Made by a program: the position numbers and the translations under genes. From an uncultured Bacteroidales bacterium (GTDB lineage: Bacteria; Bacteroidota; Bacteroidia; Bacteroidales; Paludibacteraceae), in assembly GCA_902780235.1 (NCBI GenBank), contig CACZEL010000005.1, positions 1 through 64,000 of the forward strand: 64,000 nt of DNA, given 5' to 3'. The notes beneath the pieces were generated by a model, which worked only from the letters and a program-made list of their open reading frames with translations, was not told the DNA's origin and made no database searches. Of this stretch, positions 42,740 to 52,553 are shown piece after piece. Each line of letters opens with the position of its first letter. Position 1 is the stretch's first letter.

Positions 42740-43294
42740 ATGATAGAGAATTTAAAAGTAGTGAGTGCAACGTATGAGTTGTACATCAAGGATGAGAACA
42801 GCAACGAAGAACTCATGGAGAAAGCGACGGAGGAAGCTCCGTTAGTATGGTGCCAAGGCGAAGGCATGATGCTGCCGGCTTTTGAGGCGCAGATGGCAGG
42901 CAAGAACGTCGGCGACCATTTCGATTTCGTGCTGGCAGCCAAAGACGCCTACGGCGAGTACATTCAAGAGGGCCTCATGGACCTGCCGAAGAAAATGTTC
43001 TTCAACGGCGACGGCGAGTTTGATGAGGAGCGCGTGTATGTAGGCGCTATCGTGCCGATGAACACGGTGGACGGACAGATCGTCAAGGCGCAGGTTTGCG
43101 AGGTCACCGACGACCAAGTGACGATTGATCTCAACCATCCCTACGCCGGAGAGGACCTGCATTTTACAGGTACGATCCTCGATATCCGTGACGTGACGGA
43201 AGGTGAGTTAAAAGCAATACGAAACCCGCATCACTGCGGCAAATGTCATGGCAATTGCGATGACTGCAACAGCGGATGCGGAGGTTGTAATTAA
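42740..43294 (+). CDS. SlyD-like FKBP peptidyl-prolyl isomerase
   Basis: A 184-residue FKBP-type isomerase and chaperone; the start at 42740 gives MIENLKVVSATYELYI. The FKBP strands enclose an IF (insert-in-flap) domain (DLPKKMFFNGDGEFDE; VTIDLNHPYAGEDLHF). The C-terminus is a 20-residue Cys/His/Gly tail (HHCGKCHGNCDDCNSGCGGC) that would bind nickel, zinc or another metal, as the SlyD tail does. It acts in the cytoplasm. Confidence 0.9.
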   Translation: MIENLKVVSATYELYIKDENSNEELMEKATEEAPLVWCQGEGMMLPAFEAQMAGKNVGDHFDFVLAAKDAYGEYIQEGLMDLPKKMFFNGDGEFDEERVYVGAIVPMNTVDGQIVKAQVCEVTDDQVTIDLNHPYAGEDLHFTGTILDIRDVTEGELKAIRNPHHCGKCHGNCDDCNSGCGGCN

Positions 43295-43318
43295 TAATTA
43301 ATAATTAAAATTTAAATT
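43273..43318. repeat. AATTAAT heptamer repeat
   Basis: TAATTAATAATTAAA-type units of period 7 fill the gap before der. Confidence 0.7.
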
Positions 43319-43320
43319 CT

Positions 43321-44637
43321 ATGGCGAATATTGTGGCTATAGTGGGTCGTCCCAATGTTGGGAAATCGACTCTTTTTAACCGCTTGACGGGCACACGTCG
43401 GGCAATAGTGAATAACACGGCGGGTACAACCCGTGACCGTCAGTACGGCAAAGCCGAATGGTGCGGTCGTGAGTTCTCCGTGATCGACACCGGAGGATGG
43501 GTCGTGAACAGCGACGACACCTTCGAGTCCGAGATCAACCGTCAGGTGGACCTCGCGATCCGTGAGTCGGACGTAGTGCTGCTCGTCGTCGATGTGAACG
43601 AAGGGGTCACGCAGTTCGACACGGAGGTAGCGCATCTGTTGCGTCAGGCGAAGAAACCGACCATCCTCTGCGTCAACAAAGTGGATACGTTCGAGAACCA
43701 GTACGGTGCGGCGGAGTTTTATAAACTCGGTCTGGGTGAACCGTTCATCGTGTCCGCCGAGAACGGACTCGGTACAGGTGATCTGTTAGACGAAGTGGTA
43801 GGCCGTTTCCGAAAGGAAGATGACAGCGACGAGGAACTCGAAGAGTTACCGCGTTTTGCAATCGTCGGTCGTCCGAATGCCGGTAAGTCGTCCATCCTGA
43901 ACGCTTTCATCGGCGAGGAGCGCACGATCGTGACCGATATCCCGGGTACCACACGCGACTCGATCTATACGCGGTACAATAAGTTCGGCAAGGATTTTTA
44001 CCTCGTCGATACAGCCGGTATCCGTAAGAAAGCGAAAGTGACGGAAGACCTCGAGTACTATTCTGTAGTACGCTCTATCCGTGCGATCGAGAACAGCGAT
44101 GTCTGTATCTTGATGATCGACGCGACACGCGGCATCGAGGCGCAGGACCTCAATATCTACTCACTCATTCAGAAGAACAAGAAAGGTTTGGTCGTTTGTA
44201 TCAACAAGTGGGATTTGATCGAAAGCAAGACGAACGCGGACATCAAGGCATATGAAGCTGCTATTCGCGAACGCATTGCACCCTTCACCGATTTCCCGAT
44301 CATCTTCACTAGTGCGCTCACCAAGCAGCGTATCTTCAAGGTAGTGGAGACGGCGATTCACGTGTACGAGAACAAGAACAAGAAAGTGCCGACCGCGCAG
44401 TTGAACGAGAAATTCCTGCCGCTGATCGAGAACTATCCGCCACCCGCTTGGAAAGGCAAGTACATCAAGATCAAGTATTGTACCCAGTTACCGAACACGC
44501 AGATCCCGACCTTTGTGTTCTTTGCCAACCTGCCACAGTACGTCAAAGAACCGTACCGCCGCTTCTTGGAAAACAAGTTACGTGAATGGTGGGACTTTAC
44601 CGGAACGCCGGTACAGTTATTTATCCGGGCGAAATAA
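43321..44637 (+). CDS. der: Ribosome-assembly GTPase Der (EngA)
   Basis: An essential double-GTPase for 50S subunit assembly. In 438 residues there are two G domains: [11 protein letters not shown] (residue about 8) with DTGG and NKVD, and [11 protein letters not shown] (about 184) with DTAG and NKWD. A KH-like C-terminal domain ([16 protein letters not shown]) completes the fold. The length is normal. Confidence 0.98.
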   Translation: MANIVAIVGRPNVGKSTLFNRLTGTRRAIVNNTAGTTRDRQYGKAEWCGREFSVIDTGGWVVNSDDTFESEINRQVDLAIRESDVVLLVVDVNEGVTQFDTEVAHLLRQAKKPTILCVNKVDTFENQYGAAEFYKLGLGEPFIVSAENGLGTGDLLDEVVGRFRKEDDSDEELEELPRFAIVGRPNAGKSSILNAFIGEERTIVTDIPGTTRDSIYTRYNKFGKDFYLVDTAGIRKKAKVTEDLEYYSVVRSIRAIENSDVCILMIDATRGIEAQDLNIYSLIQKNKKGLVVCINKWDLIESKTNADIKAYEAAIRERIAPFTDFPIIFTSALTKQRIFKVVETAIHVYENKNKKVPTAQLNEKFLPLIENYPPPAWKGKYIKIKYCTQLPNTQIPTFVFFANLPQYVKEPYRRFLENKLREWWDFTGTPVQLFIRAK

Positions 44638-44680
44638 CTTTGGCTATTAGCTATTAGCTGTTGGCTATTGGCATTTTTTA
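44638..44680. repeat. GGCTATT/AGCTATT heptamer repeat
   Basis: Five units of period 7 after the der stop codon (TTGGCTA, TTAGCTA, TTAGCTG). Confidence 0.88.
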
Positions 44681-44707
44681 AGAAAAAATTGCATAATTGC
44701 ATTTTTA

Positions 44708-44739
44708 TTTGCATATATGCAAAAAAAGTTGTATCTTTG
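44708..44739 (+). promoter_or_regulatory. Promoter of the porU operon, with TTGCATATATGCAA palindrome
   Basis: TTTG (44708-44711) and TATCTTTG (44732-44739) with a 20-bp spacer; the palindrome TTTGCATATATGCAAA spans the -33 box. An inverted repeat CCGGTTTAGAACCGG follows at 44744-44758 in the mRNA leader. Confidence 0.85.
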
Positions 44740-44789
44740 CACGCCGGTTTAGAACCGGAGCAAGATATCCATTCGGCGAGTAGGGTAAA

Positions 44790-45320
44790 ATGAAAATTAT
44801 CGGTTTTGTATATCATAACGGAGCGACCGAAATGGTGCTCAAAGGCGACAGTTGTCTGCTCAACGGACGCAAGCCGTTCTTCATTCCCGATTGGTGCCAA
44901 GAGATAGGTGTCACGCCTTGTATTATCCTGCGAGTGAGCCGTTTGGGCAAGGAGATAGCGCTTAAGTTTGCATATCGTTACTACGACGCGATCGCACCCG
45001 GTCAGGATTTTGTTGCCTTGGATATCCTACATGCCGCAGAACAAGCGGGTAAGCCGTGGACGAAGGCATTGGCTTTCGACTATTCGCTGGCAATTGGTGA
45101 GTGGGTAAGCAATGATGAAATGAGCGCAACAAAGTTGCTCAATGATGAATTGATTATTTCGCCCGAAGAAGCGATCGCAGAGGCAAGCAAAGTGATGACC
45201 ATCCGGCAAGGCGATCTGATCTATATCCAAGCGAAACAGGCTCCGAAGCCCGTACAACGAGAACAAGTCATCACGACCGTCATAGACGGAGAAGAAAAAT
45301 TGTACTGTAAGATTAAATGA
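44790..45320 (+). CDS. Degenerate FAH-fold protein (fumarylacetoacetate hydrolase-like)
   Basis: A 176-residue protein with the fold signature of FAH/FAHD1 enzymes (KPFFIPDWCQEIG, RLGKEIALKFAYRYYDAIAPGQDFVALDIL, GKPWTKALAFD, MTIRQGDLIY). The family's metal site normally includes an ExE pair in the strand after the IPD block; here the matching position reads GVTPCII, so both acids are missing. The third ligand Asp seems kept. The usual lysine after PWT is also displaced. It is likely not a normal hydrolase. It overlaps porU by 4 bp, so they are translated together. Confidence 0.72.
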   Translation: MKIIGFVYHNGATEMVLKGDSCLLNGRKPFFIPDWCQEIGVTPCIILRVSRLGKEIALKFAYRYYDAIAPGQDFVALDILHAAEQAGKPWTKALAFDYSLAIGEWVSNDEMSATKLLNDELIISPEEAIAEASKVMTIRQGDLIYIQAKQAPKPVQREQVITTVIDGEEKLYCKIK

Positions 45321-48300
45321 GAAAACTGATATTTATACTGCTCATCCTATTGAGCCTGCCGATGATGGCGGGCATTCACTCGTACGCCGACCAATCGGTT
45401 TTAGCGAGCGGTAAATGGGTGAAGATCCGCGTGAGCGAGACCGGTGTATGCCGCATGAGTTTCGATGAACTGAGTGCAGCGGGTCTGACGCCGAGTCAGG
45501 TGCGTGTCTTCGGCTACGGCGGTGCACAGAAAGAGCAGAATTTCAGCAAACGCAATATCGATGACCTGCCGCAGGTACCGGTCTATGTCGGCGACAATTA
45601 CATTCTCTTCTACGTGCAGGGTCCGATCAGTTGGATCTATAACACGACCACCGGTCGTTTCGCGCACACACGTAATACCTATTCGAATTACGGCTACTAT
45701 TTCCTGACGGATAACGTAGGTTCGCCGTTAGCGCCTACGGAAGGAGCGGCTGTCAGCGGTACGCCGACGGACGAGAGCTCTTTCGTCTATCATATGGTGC
45801 AGGACAAAGACTCGGTCAACCTCGTCGATCGTTCGGGCGTGTCCGGCGGTGGACGTACGTTCTACGGCGAGCAGTTCACGGCGAACCAGACCCGTTCGTT
45901 CTCGTTCGCGACCCCGAATGCGATCACGACCGAGAAGAGTCGTATCTATGTCGATGTAGCGGCTAACGCGCCGGTAGAGTCGTATTTCTCAGCGACCCTC
46001 AACGGCGGTACGTCCAAGAGCGTGTTCCTTGCTGCCATCCCCGATCATTATACCTTTGGTGTCACGGGAACGATTGACATCAGCAGCACCTCGGCGGCTT
46101 CGGCACAGACGATCAAACTGCAACTTCAGAACAGCAATGCCAGTGCTTTAGGCTGGCTCAATTATATCGAACTGACGACGCCTGCTGCGCTGCAGATGAA
46201 CGGCGACTACATGGGCATCCGTTCGCTCACCAACCGCGGTACTGCGACACCGGTTCGTTTCCACCTCACGGGCGCCAATGCCAACACCCAAGTATGGGAC
46301 GTGACCAATCTGGATGCGATCCAGAAGATGCCGCTCACGCTTAGCGGCAACGAGGCGACATGGGTCGGTTCGCAGAAAGACGGCGTACATGAGTATATAG
46401 CGGTCAACACCAAGGGTTCGTCCTTCGTGCATGCGACCGTCGAGGGCTCGATCAACAATCAGAATCTGCATAGCCTAAGCAATATCGACTACATCATCAT
46501 CTGTCCCGATGGCTATCAGTCTTACGCGACCGAGTTGGCGCAGGCGCACCAAGCCAAGCAGGCCATCACATGGAAAGTGGTCACGGACCAGCAGGTCTAT
46601 AATGAGTTCTCTTCCGGCACGCCGGACGCATGCGCGTACCGCTGGCTGATGAAGATGCTCTACGACCGTGCGAACAAAGGCATCGGCAACAAACCGCGTT
46701 GGCTGCTACTCTTCGGTCACGGTTCGTTTGACAACAGAAACATATGCCAGACGCAGTACGGCACAACCACTTCGGGCACCAAACTGCTGCTGACCTATCA
46801 GGCGGCGAACTCGGTCAATGAGGTCAACGCCTACGCCTCGGATGATTTCTTCGGCTGGCTCGATGATAATGAGGGTGCTACCGACCGGTACGCCAAAATG
46901 GATATCGGCGTTGGTCGTCTGCCGGTCGAGAGCGAAGAGGAAGCGCGCACCACGGTGGATAAACTGATCGCTTACATGCAGAACGATCAGACGGGCAAAT
47001 GGAAGAACCAACTCATGTTCCTTGCCGACGACGGCGAGAACGGCATGCATACGGAGACGGCGGAACAGAGTGCCGAACTGGTACGCACAAAGAACCCCGA
47101 TTTTGTGGTGCATAAGGTCTTCCTGGACGCCTATCCGCAGGAGGTGAACGCCAGCGGTGAGAGTTATCCTTTGGCGAAGAACAAAGTGACGAACATGCTC
47201 AAGAGCGGCGTCCTTCTCTTCGACTACTCCGGTCATGGTGGTTACAACGCCATCACCAGCGAGTCCATCCTCAATCAGAAAGATATCGAGCAGATGAGCA
47301 ATAAGAACCAGGCCTTCTGGATCTTCGTCACCTGTAACTTCGCGCAATGCGACGGAGGCAGACGCTGTGCAGCCGAATCGGCGGTACTCAATCCGCGTGG
47401 TGCGGCTATCGGCATCCTGTCTGCAACGCGTACGGTCTATGCCGATCGGAACACTGCCCTCAACCGTGCTGTCTGCGACACCCTCTTCGGGCACGCGAAC
47501 GCGTTCCATTATGACATGACCATAGGTGAGGCGGTGGCACTAGGCAAGAACAAACTCAGTGACGAGAACCGCTTGGCGTATGTACTCTTGGGCGATCCGG
47601 CTCTGCGGCTCAACTACCCGACGGACTATCAAGTGCAGACGCTCACGCAGATGGATACGCTCAATGCGCTGAGCGTGCAGCAGGTGGACGGACAGATCAT
47701 CGACGAGGACAGTATGATCGTCAGCGATTTCAACGGTACGGTGGATATCACCGTCTATGACAAGATGCAGTCGATCCCGACACGCGACAATGACAATGCA
47801 GGCGGTGATCCCAAAGTGGTGGCGTATAACGACTACCCCAATACCCTCTTCACCGGCAGCACAAGCGTCAAGAACGGACTCTTCTCCTACACCTTCATGG
47901 TGCCCAAGGACATCCGCTATAACTACGGCAACGGACGTATCGTCTATTATGCACACGATGACGTATTCAATCAAGATGCCGTCGGCCATTTCGAGCAGTT
48001 CATCATCGGCGGTTCAGGTTCGACCGTCTTCGTGGATGAAGAGGGACCGGAGATGACAATCTATCTGAACGTACCGAGTTTCAAGGACGGTGACCGCACC
48101 TACGCGACCCCGCGTTTCTTCGCCGAACTAAATGACCCGCATGGTATCAACACAGCCGGCGCAGGTATCGGTCATGACCTGCTGCTCGTGGTGGATGACG
48201 ACCCCAAACAGACTTACACGCTCAATGAGTATTTCACTTCACAGAGCAACAGCTATCAGGCAGGACTCGTCAGTTATCTGATGGAAGCCTTGCCGGACGG

Positions 48301-48676
48301 CCCGCATAGCCTGACCTTCCGCGCATGGGACCTGCTCAATAACAGTACGACCAAGGGGCTCAACTTCATCGTAGATGGCAGCATGGATCCGTCCATCACG
48401 TCTGTCACTACCTACCCCAACCCCGTCCAGAGTTCCGGCATCCTGAATATGCTTGTGCAATATGACCAGCCGGACGAACTGCTCCAAACGGAGATCTACC
48501 TCTTTAACTTGAACGGACAGATGGTTTATAGCCATCAGCAAGAGAACCCGGACGAAGTAGCCATCAACATGGGTGCTTTGGGACTCCAACCGGGCATATA
48601 TATGTATAACGTACGAATCAAAACCGAATCGAGCAAATACAGCATGATGTCGGGCAAAATTATCGTGACTAAATAG
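45317..48676 (+). CDS. porU: Type IX secretion sortase PorU (C25 peptidase)
   Basis: The T9SS sortase that cleaves C-terminal sorting domains of cargo at the cell surface and attaches it to anionic LPS. The 1119-residue protein has a signal peptide (MRKLIFILLILLSLPMMA), a long N-terminal region, and the C25 gingipain-like catalytic domain: His in LFDYSGHGGYNA (residues about 636) and Cys in WIFVTCNFAQCDG. The C-terminal beta-sandwich ending MMSGKIIVTK is a CTD-type domain retained in PorU. porV follows. Confidence 0.93.
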   Translation: MRKLIFILLILLSLPMMAGIHSYADQSVLASGKWVKIRVSETGVCRMSFDELSAAGLTPSQVRVFGYGGAQKEQNFSKRNIDDLPQVPVYVGDNYILFYVQGPISWIYNTTTGRFAHTRNTYSNYGYYFLTDNVGSPLAPTEGAAVSGTPTDESSFVYHMVQDKDSVNLVDRSGVSGGGRTFYGEQFTANQTRSFSFATPNAITTEKSRIYVDVAANAPVESYFSATLNGGTSKSVFLAAIPDHYTFGVTGTIDISSTSAASAQTIKLQLQNSNASALGWLNYIELTTPAALQMNGDYMGIRSLTNRGTATPVRFHLTGANANTQVWDVTNLDAIQKMPLTLSGNEATWVGSQKDGVHEYIAVNTKGSSFVHATVEGSINNQNLHSLSNIDYIIICPDGYQSYATELAQAHQAKQAITWKVVTDQQVYNEFSSGTPDACAYRWLMKMLYDRANKGIGNKPRWLLLFGHGSFDNRNICQTQYGTTTSGTKLLLTYQAANSVNEVNAYASDDFFGWLDDNEGATDRYAKMDIGVGRLPVESEEEARTTVDKLIAYMQNDQTGKWKNQLMFLADDGENGMHTETAEQSAELVRTKNPDFVVHKVFLDAYPQEVNASGESYPLAKNKVTNMLKSGVLLFDYSGHGGYNAITSESILNQKDIEQMSNKNQAFWIFVTCNFAQCDGGRRCAAESAVLNPRGAAIGILSATRTVYADRNTALNRAVCDTLFGHANAFHYDMTIGEAVALGKNKLSDENRLAYVLLGDPALRLNYPTDYQVQTLTQMDTLNALSVQQVDGQIIDEDSMIVSDFNGTVDITVYDKMQSIPTRDNDNAGGDPKVVAYNDYPNTLFTGSTSVKNGLFSYTFMVPKDIRYNYGNGRIVYYAHDDVFNQDAVGHFEQFIIGGSGSTVFVDEEGPEMTIYLNVPSFKDGDRTYATPRFFAELNDPHGINTAGAGIGHDLLLVVDDDPKQTYTLNEYFTSQSNSYQAGLVSYLMEALPDGPHSLTFRAWDLLNNSTTKGLNFIVDGSMDPSITSVTTYPNPVQSSGILNMLVQYDQPDELLQTEIYLFNLNGQMVYSHQQENPDEVAINMGALGLQPGIYMYNVRIKTESSKYSMMSGKIIVTK

Positions 48677-48705
48677 CCTATGAAACATATCGCTTGAAGA
48701 ATTTC

Positions 48706-48770
48706 CTAAAACTCAGAATATTCAGAATACTCTGAATACTCCGAATACTCAGAATAATAACTAAAACAAC
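48706..48770. repeat. ACTCTGAAT 9-bp repeat
   Basis: Four to five units (AATACTCTG, AATACTCCG, AATACTCAG) of period 9 in the porU-porV gap. Confidence 0.88.
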
Positions 48771-48781
48771 AATAACACACA

Positions 48782-49960
48782 ATGAAAAAATTCGTAATTT
48801 CTTTAGCAGTCTTGTGCTGCGCTGTGACGATGAGTGCGCAGGTGTCTGATGAGATGAACCCGCTGATCACGTCGATGCCGTCCTTGTCTATCGCGCCGGA
48901 TGCACGTGCAGCCGGTCTCGGTGACGTCGGTGTTGCTACCGAAGCAGATTTTAACTCGCAGTACTGGAACCCTGCCAAGTACGCGTACATGTACACCAAC
49001 GGTGGTATCACCGCCAACTACACCCCTTGGCTCCGCAAACTGGTCAGCGACATCGATCTCGCTTACCTCGCCGGTTTCTATAACTTCGGTGACCTCGCCG
49101 GTGGTATCGGTGCCAGCTTCACCTATTTCTCGATGGGTGATGTAGCCCTGACGGATGCCAACGGCAAGACCATTCAGGACGTTCGTCCGAACGAGTGGGC
49201 ACTCGACCTCAGTTATTTCCGTAAACTGCATGAGTATGTCTCCATGTCGGTCGCTGTTCGTTTTCTCTATTCGGACTTGAACAACGGTTATAACAGTTCG
49301 CTCGGCGGTAACAGCGGTGAGATGCATGCAGCATGGACGATGGCTGCAGACATCGCTTTGTACTACAAGCAGCCGATCGAGTTGCCGATGGGTACCAGTA
49401 ACCTGTCTCTCGGTTTCAGTCTGAAGAACCTTGGTGGTAAGATGACATACGACAGCATCACCAGCAACTTCATCCCGACGAGCATGAATATCGGTGTAGG
49501 CTATGAGTTACCGCTCAACAAGTATAACTTCCTGACCTTCAACCTCGAGGCGAACAAACAACTCGTTCCGAGTCGTCTGTCTAAGTTCGCTGATCAACCG
49601 AACGGCAAGTACAGCCAGGATGCTTATTCTTCCCTCAACCCGGCTAAGGGTTGGTTCCAGTCCTTCGCTGATGCACCGGGCGGCGCCAAAGAGGAGTTCA
49701 ACGAGGTACGCTGGGGTGCAGGTATCGAGTATAGCTACGACAAGAAGTTCTTCGCTCGTGCCGGTTACAGTTACGAGAACTACTACAAAGGAAACCGTAA
49801 CTATATCACTTTCGGTCTGGGTTTCCACCTCTCGATCGTGAGCGTGGATGTATCGTACTGCGTTGGTCTGGCTGCATCTAACCCGCTCGACCAAACCATG
49901 CGTTTCACCCTTGGCTTCGACCTCTACGGCATCAAGGATCTTGTTAACAACAAGAAATAG
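48782..49960 (+). CDS. porV: Type IX secretion outer-membrane protein PorV
   Basis: A 392-residue barrel of the FadL-like PorV/LptO family, which carries folded cargo from the SprA translocon to PorU. The signal peptide is MKKFVISLAVLCCAVTMSAQ. The mature part starts with the family block LSIAPDARAAGLGDVGVATEAD and has repeated aromatic strands (NSQYWNPAKYAYM; YSYENYYKGNRNYITFGLGF). It follows porU as it often does in Bacteroidales. Confidence 0.93.
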   Translation: MKKFVISLAVLCCAVTMSAQVSDEMNPLITSMPSLSIAPDARAAGLGDVGVATEADFNSQYWNPAKYAYMYTNGGITANYTPWLRKLVSDIDLAYLAGFYNFGDLAGGIGASFTYFSMGDVALTDANGKTIQDVRPNEWALDLSYFRKLHEYVSMSVAVRFLYSDLNNGYNSSLGGNSGEMHAAWTMAADIALYYKQPIELPMGTSNLSLGFSLKNLGGKMTYDSITSNFIPTSMNIGVGYELPLNKYNFLTFNLEANKQLVPSRLSKFADQPNGKYSQDAYSSLNPAKGWFQSFADAPGGAKEEFNEVRWGAGIEYSYDKKFFARAGYSYENYYKGNRNYITFGLGFHLSIVSVDVSYCVGLAASNPLDQTMRFTLGFDLYGIKDLVNNKK

Positions 49961-49965
49961 TCTTT

Positions 49966-50025
49966 AGTAGTTTGTCGTTTGTCGTTAGACTTTTCTGATG
50001 ACCAACGACCAATAGTTAACAGCCA
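49966..50025. repeat. GTCGTTT / GACCAAC heptamer array
   Basis: GTCGTTT/GTCGTTA units followed after about 12 bases by TGACCAA/CGACCAA units. The same pattern recurs at 52484, 53790 and 54462. Confidence 0.9.
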
Positions 50026-50511
50026 ATGTTCAGAATAGGCTTTGGATATGACGTACATCAATTTGCCCCTAACCGCCAATTGTGGTTAGGGGGAATTGAG
50101 GTGCCGTATGAGCGCGGTCTGCTGGGTCACTCGGATGCGGACGTGGTGATCCATGCTTTGTGCGACGCCCTCTTGGGTGCCGCCGCCATGCGCGATATCG
50201 GCTATCATTTTCCTGATACCAAAGGTAATGAGTTCGAAGGGATCGATTCGAAGATCCTGCTGCGTCGGGTGATGGCGATGCTGCGCGAAGCCGGATATGA
50301 ATTGGGTAACTGCGACCTCACCATCTGCGCCCAAGCACCCAAACTGAATCCGCATATTGACGCCATGCAGGCTTGTCTGGCCGAGGTCATGGGCGTGACC
50401 CCTAATCAAGTGAGTATCAAAGCGACCACGACCGAGCATCTCGGCTTCGTCGGTCGGGAAGAAGGAATTGCGGCCTATGCAGTTGCTCTTATCACTCAGT
50501 CTGATCGCTGA
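50026..50511 (+). CDS. ispF: 2-C-methyl-D-erythritol 2,4-cyclodiphosphate synthase
   Basis: It cyclises CDP-ME-2-phosphate in the MEP isoprenoid pathway. The 161-residue protein has the zinc site GFGYDVHQF, the LGHSDADVVIHALCDALLGA block and TTTEHLGFVGRE. The length is standard. Its last codons overlap the next small gene by 35 bp. Confidence 0.97.
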   Translation: MFRIGFGYDVHQFAPNRQLWLGGIEVPYERGLLGHSDADVVIHALCDALLGAAAMRDIGYHFPDTKGNEFEGIDSKILLRRVMAMLREAGYELGNCDLTICAQAPKLNPHIDAMQACLAEVMGVTPNQVSIKATTTEHLGFVGREEGIAAYAVALITQSDR

Positions 50512-50812
50512 CCTCTTCACCATGGGCGGAACGCCCCATGTGGTCGAGCACCAAGGTGCGTACGAGAGGATCGAACTCACCGAAAGTACCTCGCTTGAGA
50601 TTTACGAGCAGGAGGAGACCTATCTTGTGGTCATGACCGCCTGCGCACCGCAGTGTTCCTCGTGCGCGTGCGTATATAATAAGGAGTGGCAACTGATTGA
50701 GACACTCACCCCACCCTTCACCTCTATCTTCCCTTTAGCCACCATCAACCAAGAGACCGGTGCCATCGAATGGACCGATAACGACACATGGAATTACCAA
50801 TCTACCTTGTAG
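50477..50812 (+). CDS. Small exported protein of unknown function
   Basis: A 111-residue protein. I start at the ATG at 50477; an in-frame TTG lies 9 bases earlier. The first 15 residues are hydrophobic (MQLLLSLSLIADLF) and may be a short signal. Three cysteines cluster in CAPQCSSCAC. It overlaps ispF by 35 bp and aroK by 25 bp, so it is likely translated by coupling. I do not recognise a family. Confidence 0.6.
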   Translation: MQLLLSLSLIADLFTMGGTPHVVEHQGAYERIELTESTSLEIYEQEETYLVVMTACAPQCSSCACVYNKEWQLIETLTPPFTSIFPLATINQETGAIEWTDNDTWNYQSTL

Positions 50813-51330
50813 GATACATGGGCGCCGGCAAGACAACGGCCGGCAAACTGCTCGCCGAGAAACTCGGATGGCATTTTGTGGACTTGGACGAAGCGTTCAA
50901 GGAGATCCACGGACTCTCTACCGCCGATTATATCCGTACCTACGGAATCGAGGATTTCCGGCGTAAGGAGAAATATGTGGTCGAAGATCTGGCAGATCAG
51001 ATCCCCTTTGAGAAAATCATCTATGCTACCGGCGGAGGTTATCCTTGTTGGGAAGATAACATGGACTGCCTGCGCGAGTTAGGCACGAGTATCTACCTTC
51101 GCTGGAAACCCGAACACTTGGCCAAGCGACTGAGCTTGACCGATCTGAATGATCGTCCTGTTCTGCAAGGACGCACAGAAAAGGAGCTACTCGAATTCAT
51201 AGCTCCTCAACTCGAAGCGCGTGAACCGTTCTATGCACGCGCAAACCATATTCTCGATGTAGATATCTGCGATGAGCTGTCCGATGAGCGCATCGCTCAG
51301 GAACTCTATGAGTTTTTAAAGGGCTGTTAG
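50788..51330 (+). CDS. aroK: Shikimate kinase
   Basis: It phosphorylates shikimate in aromatic amino acid synthesis. The 180-residue protein has the P-loop GYMGAGKTTAGKLLA, the DLDEAF motif, FRRKEK, and ATGGGYPC. The length is normal. Confidence 0.95.
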   Translation: MELPIYLVGYMGAGKTTAGKLLAEKLGWHFVDLDEAFKEIHGLSTADYIRTYGIEDFRRKEKYVVEDLADQIPFEKIIYATGGGYPCWEDNMDCLRELGTSIYLRWKPEHLAKRLSLTDLNDRPVLQGRTEKELLEFIAPQLEAREPFYARANHILDVDICDELSDERIAQELYEFLKGC

Positions 51331-51400
51331 CTATTAGCTGTTGGCTGTTAGCTGTTAGCTGTTGGCTATTAGCTGTTAGCTGTTATCTGTTGGCTGAGTA
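51328..51400. repeat. GTTAGCT heptamer array
   Basis: Ten units of GTTAGCT/GTTGGCT/ATTAGCT/GTTATCT with period 7, from the aroK stop into the 3' end of sufE. Confidence 0.93.
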
Positions 51401-51808
51401 CGCCAGTGCGTATAAACGCATCTGCTTCAGCATGGCTGCAACGCCGTTGCTGCGGGTCGGACTGAGGTGCTCGCGCAGACCGATGCGGTCAATGAAATAG
51501 AGGTCAGCCTTGATGATCTCTTCCGGCGTATGTCCGCTCAGCACATGCAGCAGCAAGGCCACAATACCTTTCACCAAGATCGCATCCGAATCGCCGTTAT
51601 AGTAGATCTTTCCCTCCTCCATGCGGCAGGTGAACCAAACGGTCGATTGACAGCCGTCGATCTTGTTTTGGTCATTCTTGTCGGCCTCCGGCATCGGGTG
51701 TTTCTTCAGTTCGTTGGCATAGTCGATGATGAGTTGATAACGATCTAACCACTCATCAAACATATCGAACTCCTCGATGATCTCGTCTTGTATCTCGTTA
51801 ATCGACAT
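51383..51808 (-). CDS. sufE: Cysteine desulfuration protein SufE
   Basis: It accepts sulfur from SufS for iron-sulfur cluster assembly. The 141-residue protein starts at 51808 ([14 protein letters not shown]); longer in-frame sequence is the ftsE tail in another frame. The active cysteine is in [11 protein letters not shown] (residue about 53). Its C-terminus lies in the heptamer array. It overlaps the ftsE stop by 11 bp. Confidence 0.93.
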   Translation of the reverse strand: MSINEIQDEIIEEFDMFDEWLDRYQLIIDYANELKKHPMPEADKNDQNKIDGCQSTVWFTCRMEEGKIYYNGDSDAILVKGIVALLLHVLSGHTPEEIIKADLYFIDRIGLREHLSPTRSNGVAAMLKQMRLYALAYSANR

Positions 51809-52469
51809 CTTTGATTTCTCCGTTTTCAAACAACCATTTGCGTCCCGGGTACAGTTCGGGCCAAAGGCGGTTATGCGTGGACATGAGCACCGTGATGCCG
51901 GCTTTGCAGATCGAGTACAGCAGCTCCATGATCTCCTGTCCGGTCTCGGCATCGAGGTTTCCCGTCGGTTCATCGGCCAGAATCATCTCCGGCGAGTTCA
52001 TCAGCGCGCGGGCAATGACCACACGCTGCTGCTCGCCTCCGGACAGTTCGTAGGGTTTCTTGTAGGATTTGGTCTCCATCCCCACTTGCTCCAGCACCTC
52101 GCGCACATGCTGCTCCATCAGGTTCTTGTCTTTCCATCCGGTAGCGCGCAACACGAACAGCAGGTTCTCCCGCACCGTACGGTCGGTCAGCAGTTTGTAG
52201 TCCTGGAAGATGATGCCGAGGCGGCGACGAAGGTACGGTAACTGCCGACGACGGATATGCTTCATGTCGTATTCCAACACGCTCGCATCGCCCGATTGGA
52301 TCGGCAGCGCACCATAGATCGTCTTCATGAACGTCGACTTGCCGCTACCTACCTTACCCAGCAGGTAGATCATCTCGCCGCGCTCCACTTTGACATTCAC
52401 ATCATGCAGCACGATCTGATCCGCCTGATGAATCGCTACGTCCTTATATTGAATCAGTTCGTTGATCAT
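51798..52469 (-). CDS. ftsE: Cell-division ATP-binding protein FtsE
   Basis: An ABC ATPase that with FtsX controls peptidoglycan hydrolases at the septum. In 223 residues: Walker [13 protein letters not shown], signature [15 protein letters not shown], Walker [13 protein letters not shown] and the His switch STHNRLW. No ftsX lies nearby, as in many Bacteroidota. Confidence 0.93.
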   Translation of the reverse strand: MINELIQYKDVAIHQADQIVLHDVNVKVERGEMIYLLGKVGSGKSTFMKTIYGALPIQSGDASVLEYDMKHIRRRQLPYLRRRLGIIFQDYKLLTDRTVRENLLFVLRATGWKDKNLMEQHVREVLEQVGMETKSYKKPYELSGGEQQRVVIARALMNSPEMILADEPTGNLDAETGQEIMELLYSICKAGITVLMSTHNRLWPELYPGRKWLFENGEIKDVD

Positions 52470-52483
52470 CTATCTTAATTTTG

Positions 52484-52552
52484 TCGTTTGTCGTTAGTCG
52501 TTTGTCGTTAGACTTTTCCAATGACCAACGACCAATGACCAATGACTAATTC
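52484..52552. repeat. GTCGTTT / TGACCAA heptamer array
   Basis: Four GTCGTTT/GTCGTTA units, a 13-base link (ACTTTTCCA type), then four TGACCAA/CGACCAA units, as at 49966 and 53790. Confidence 0.92.
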
Positions 52553-52553
52553 A

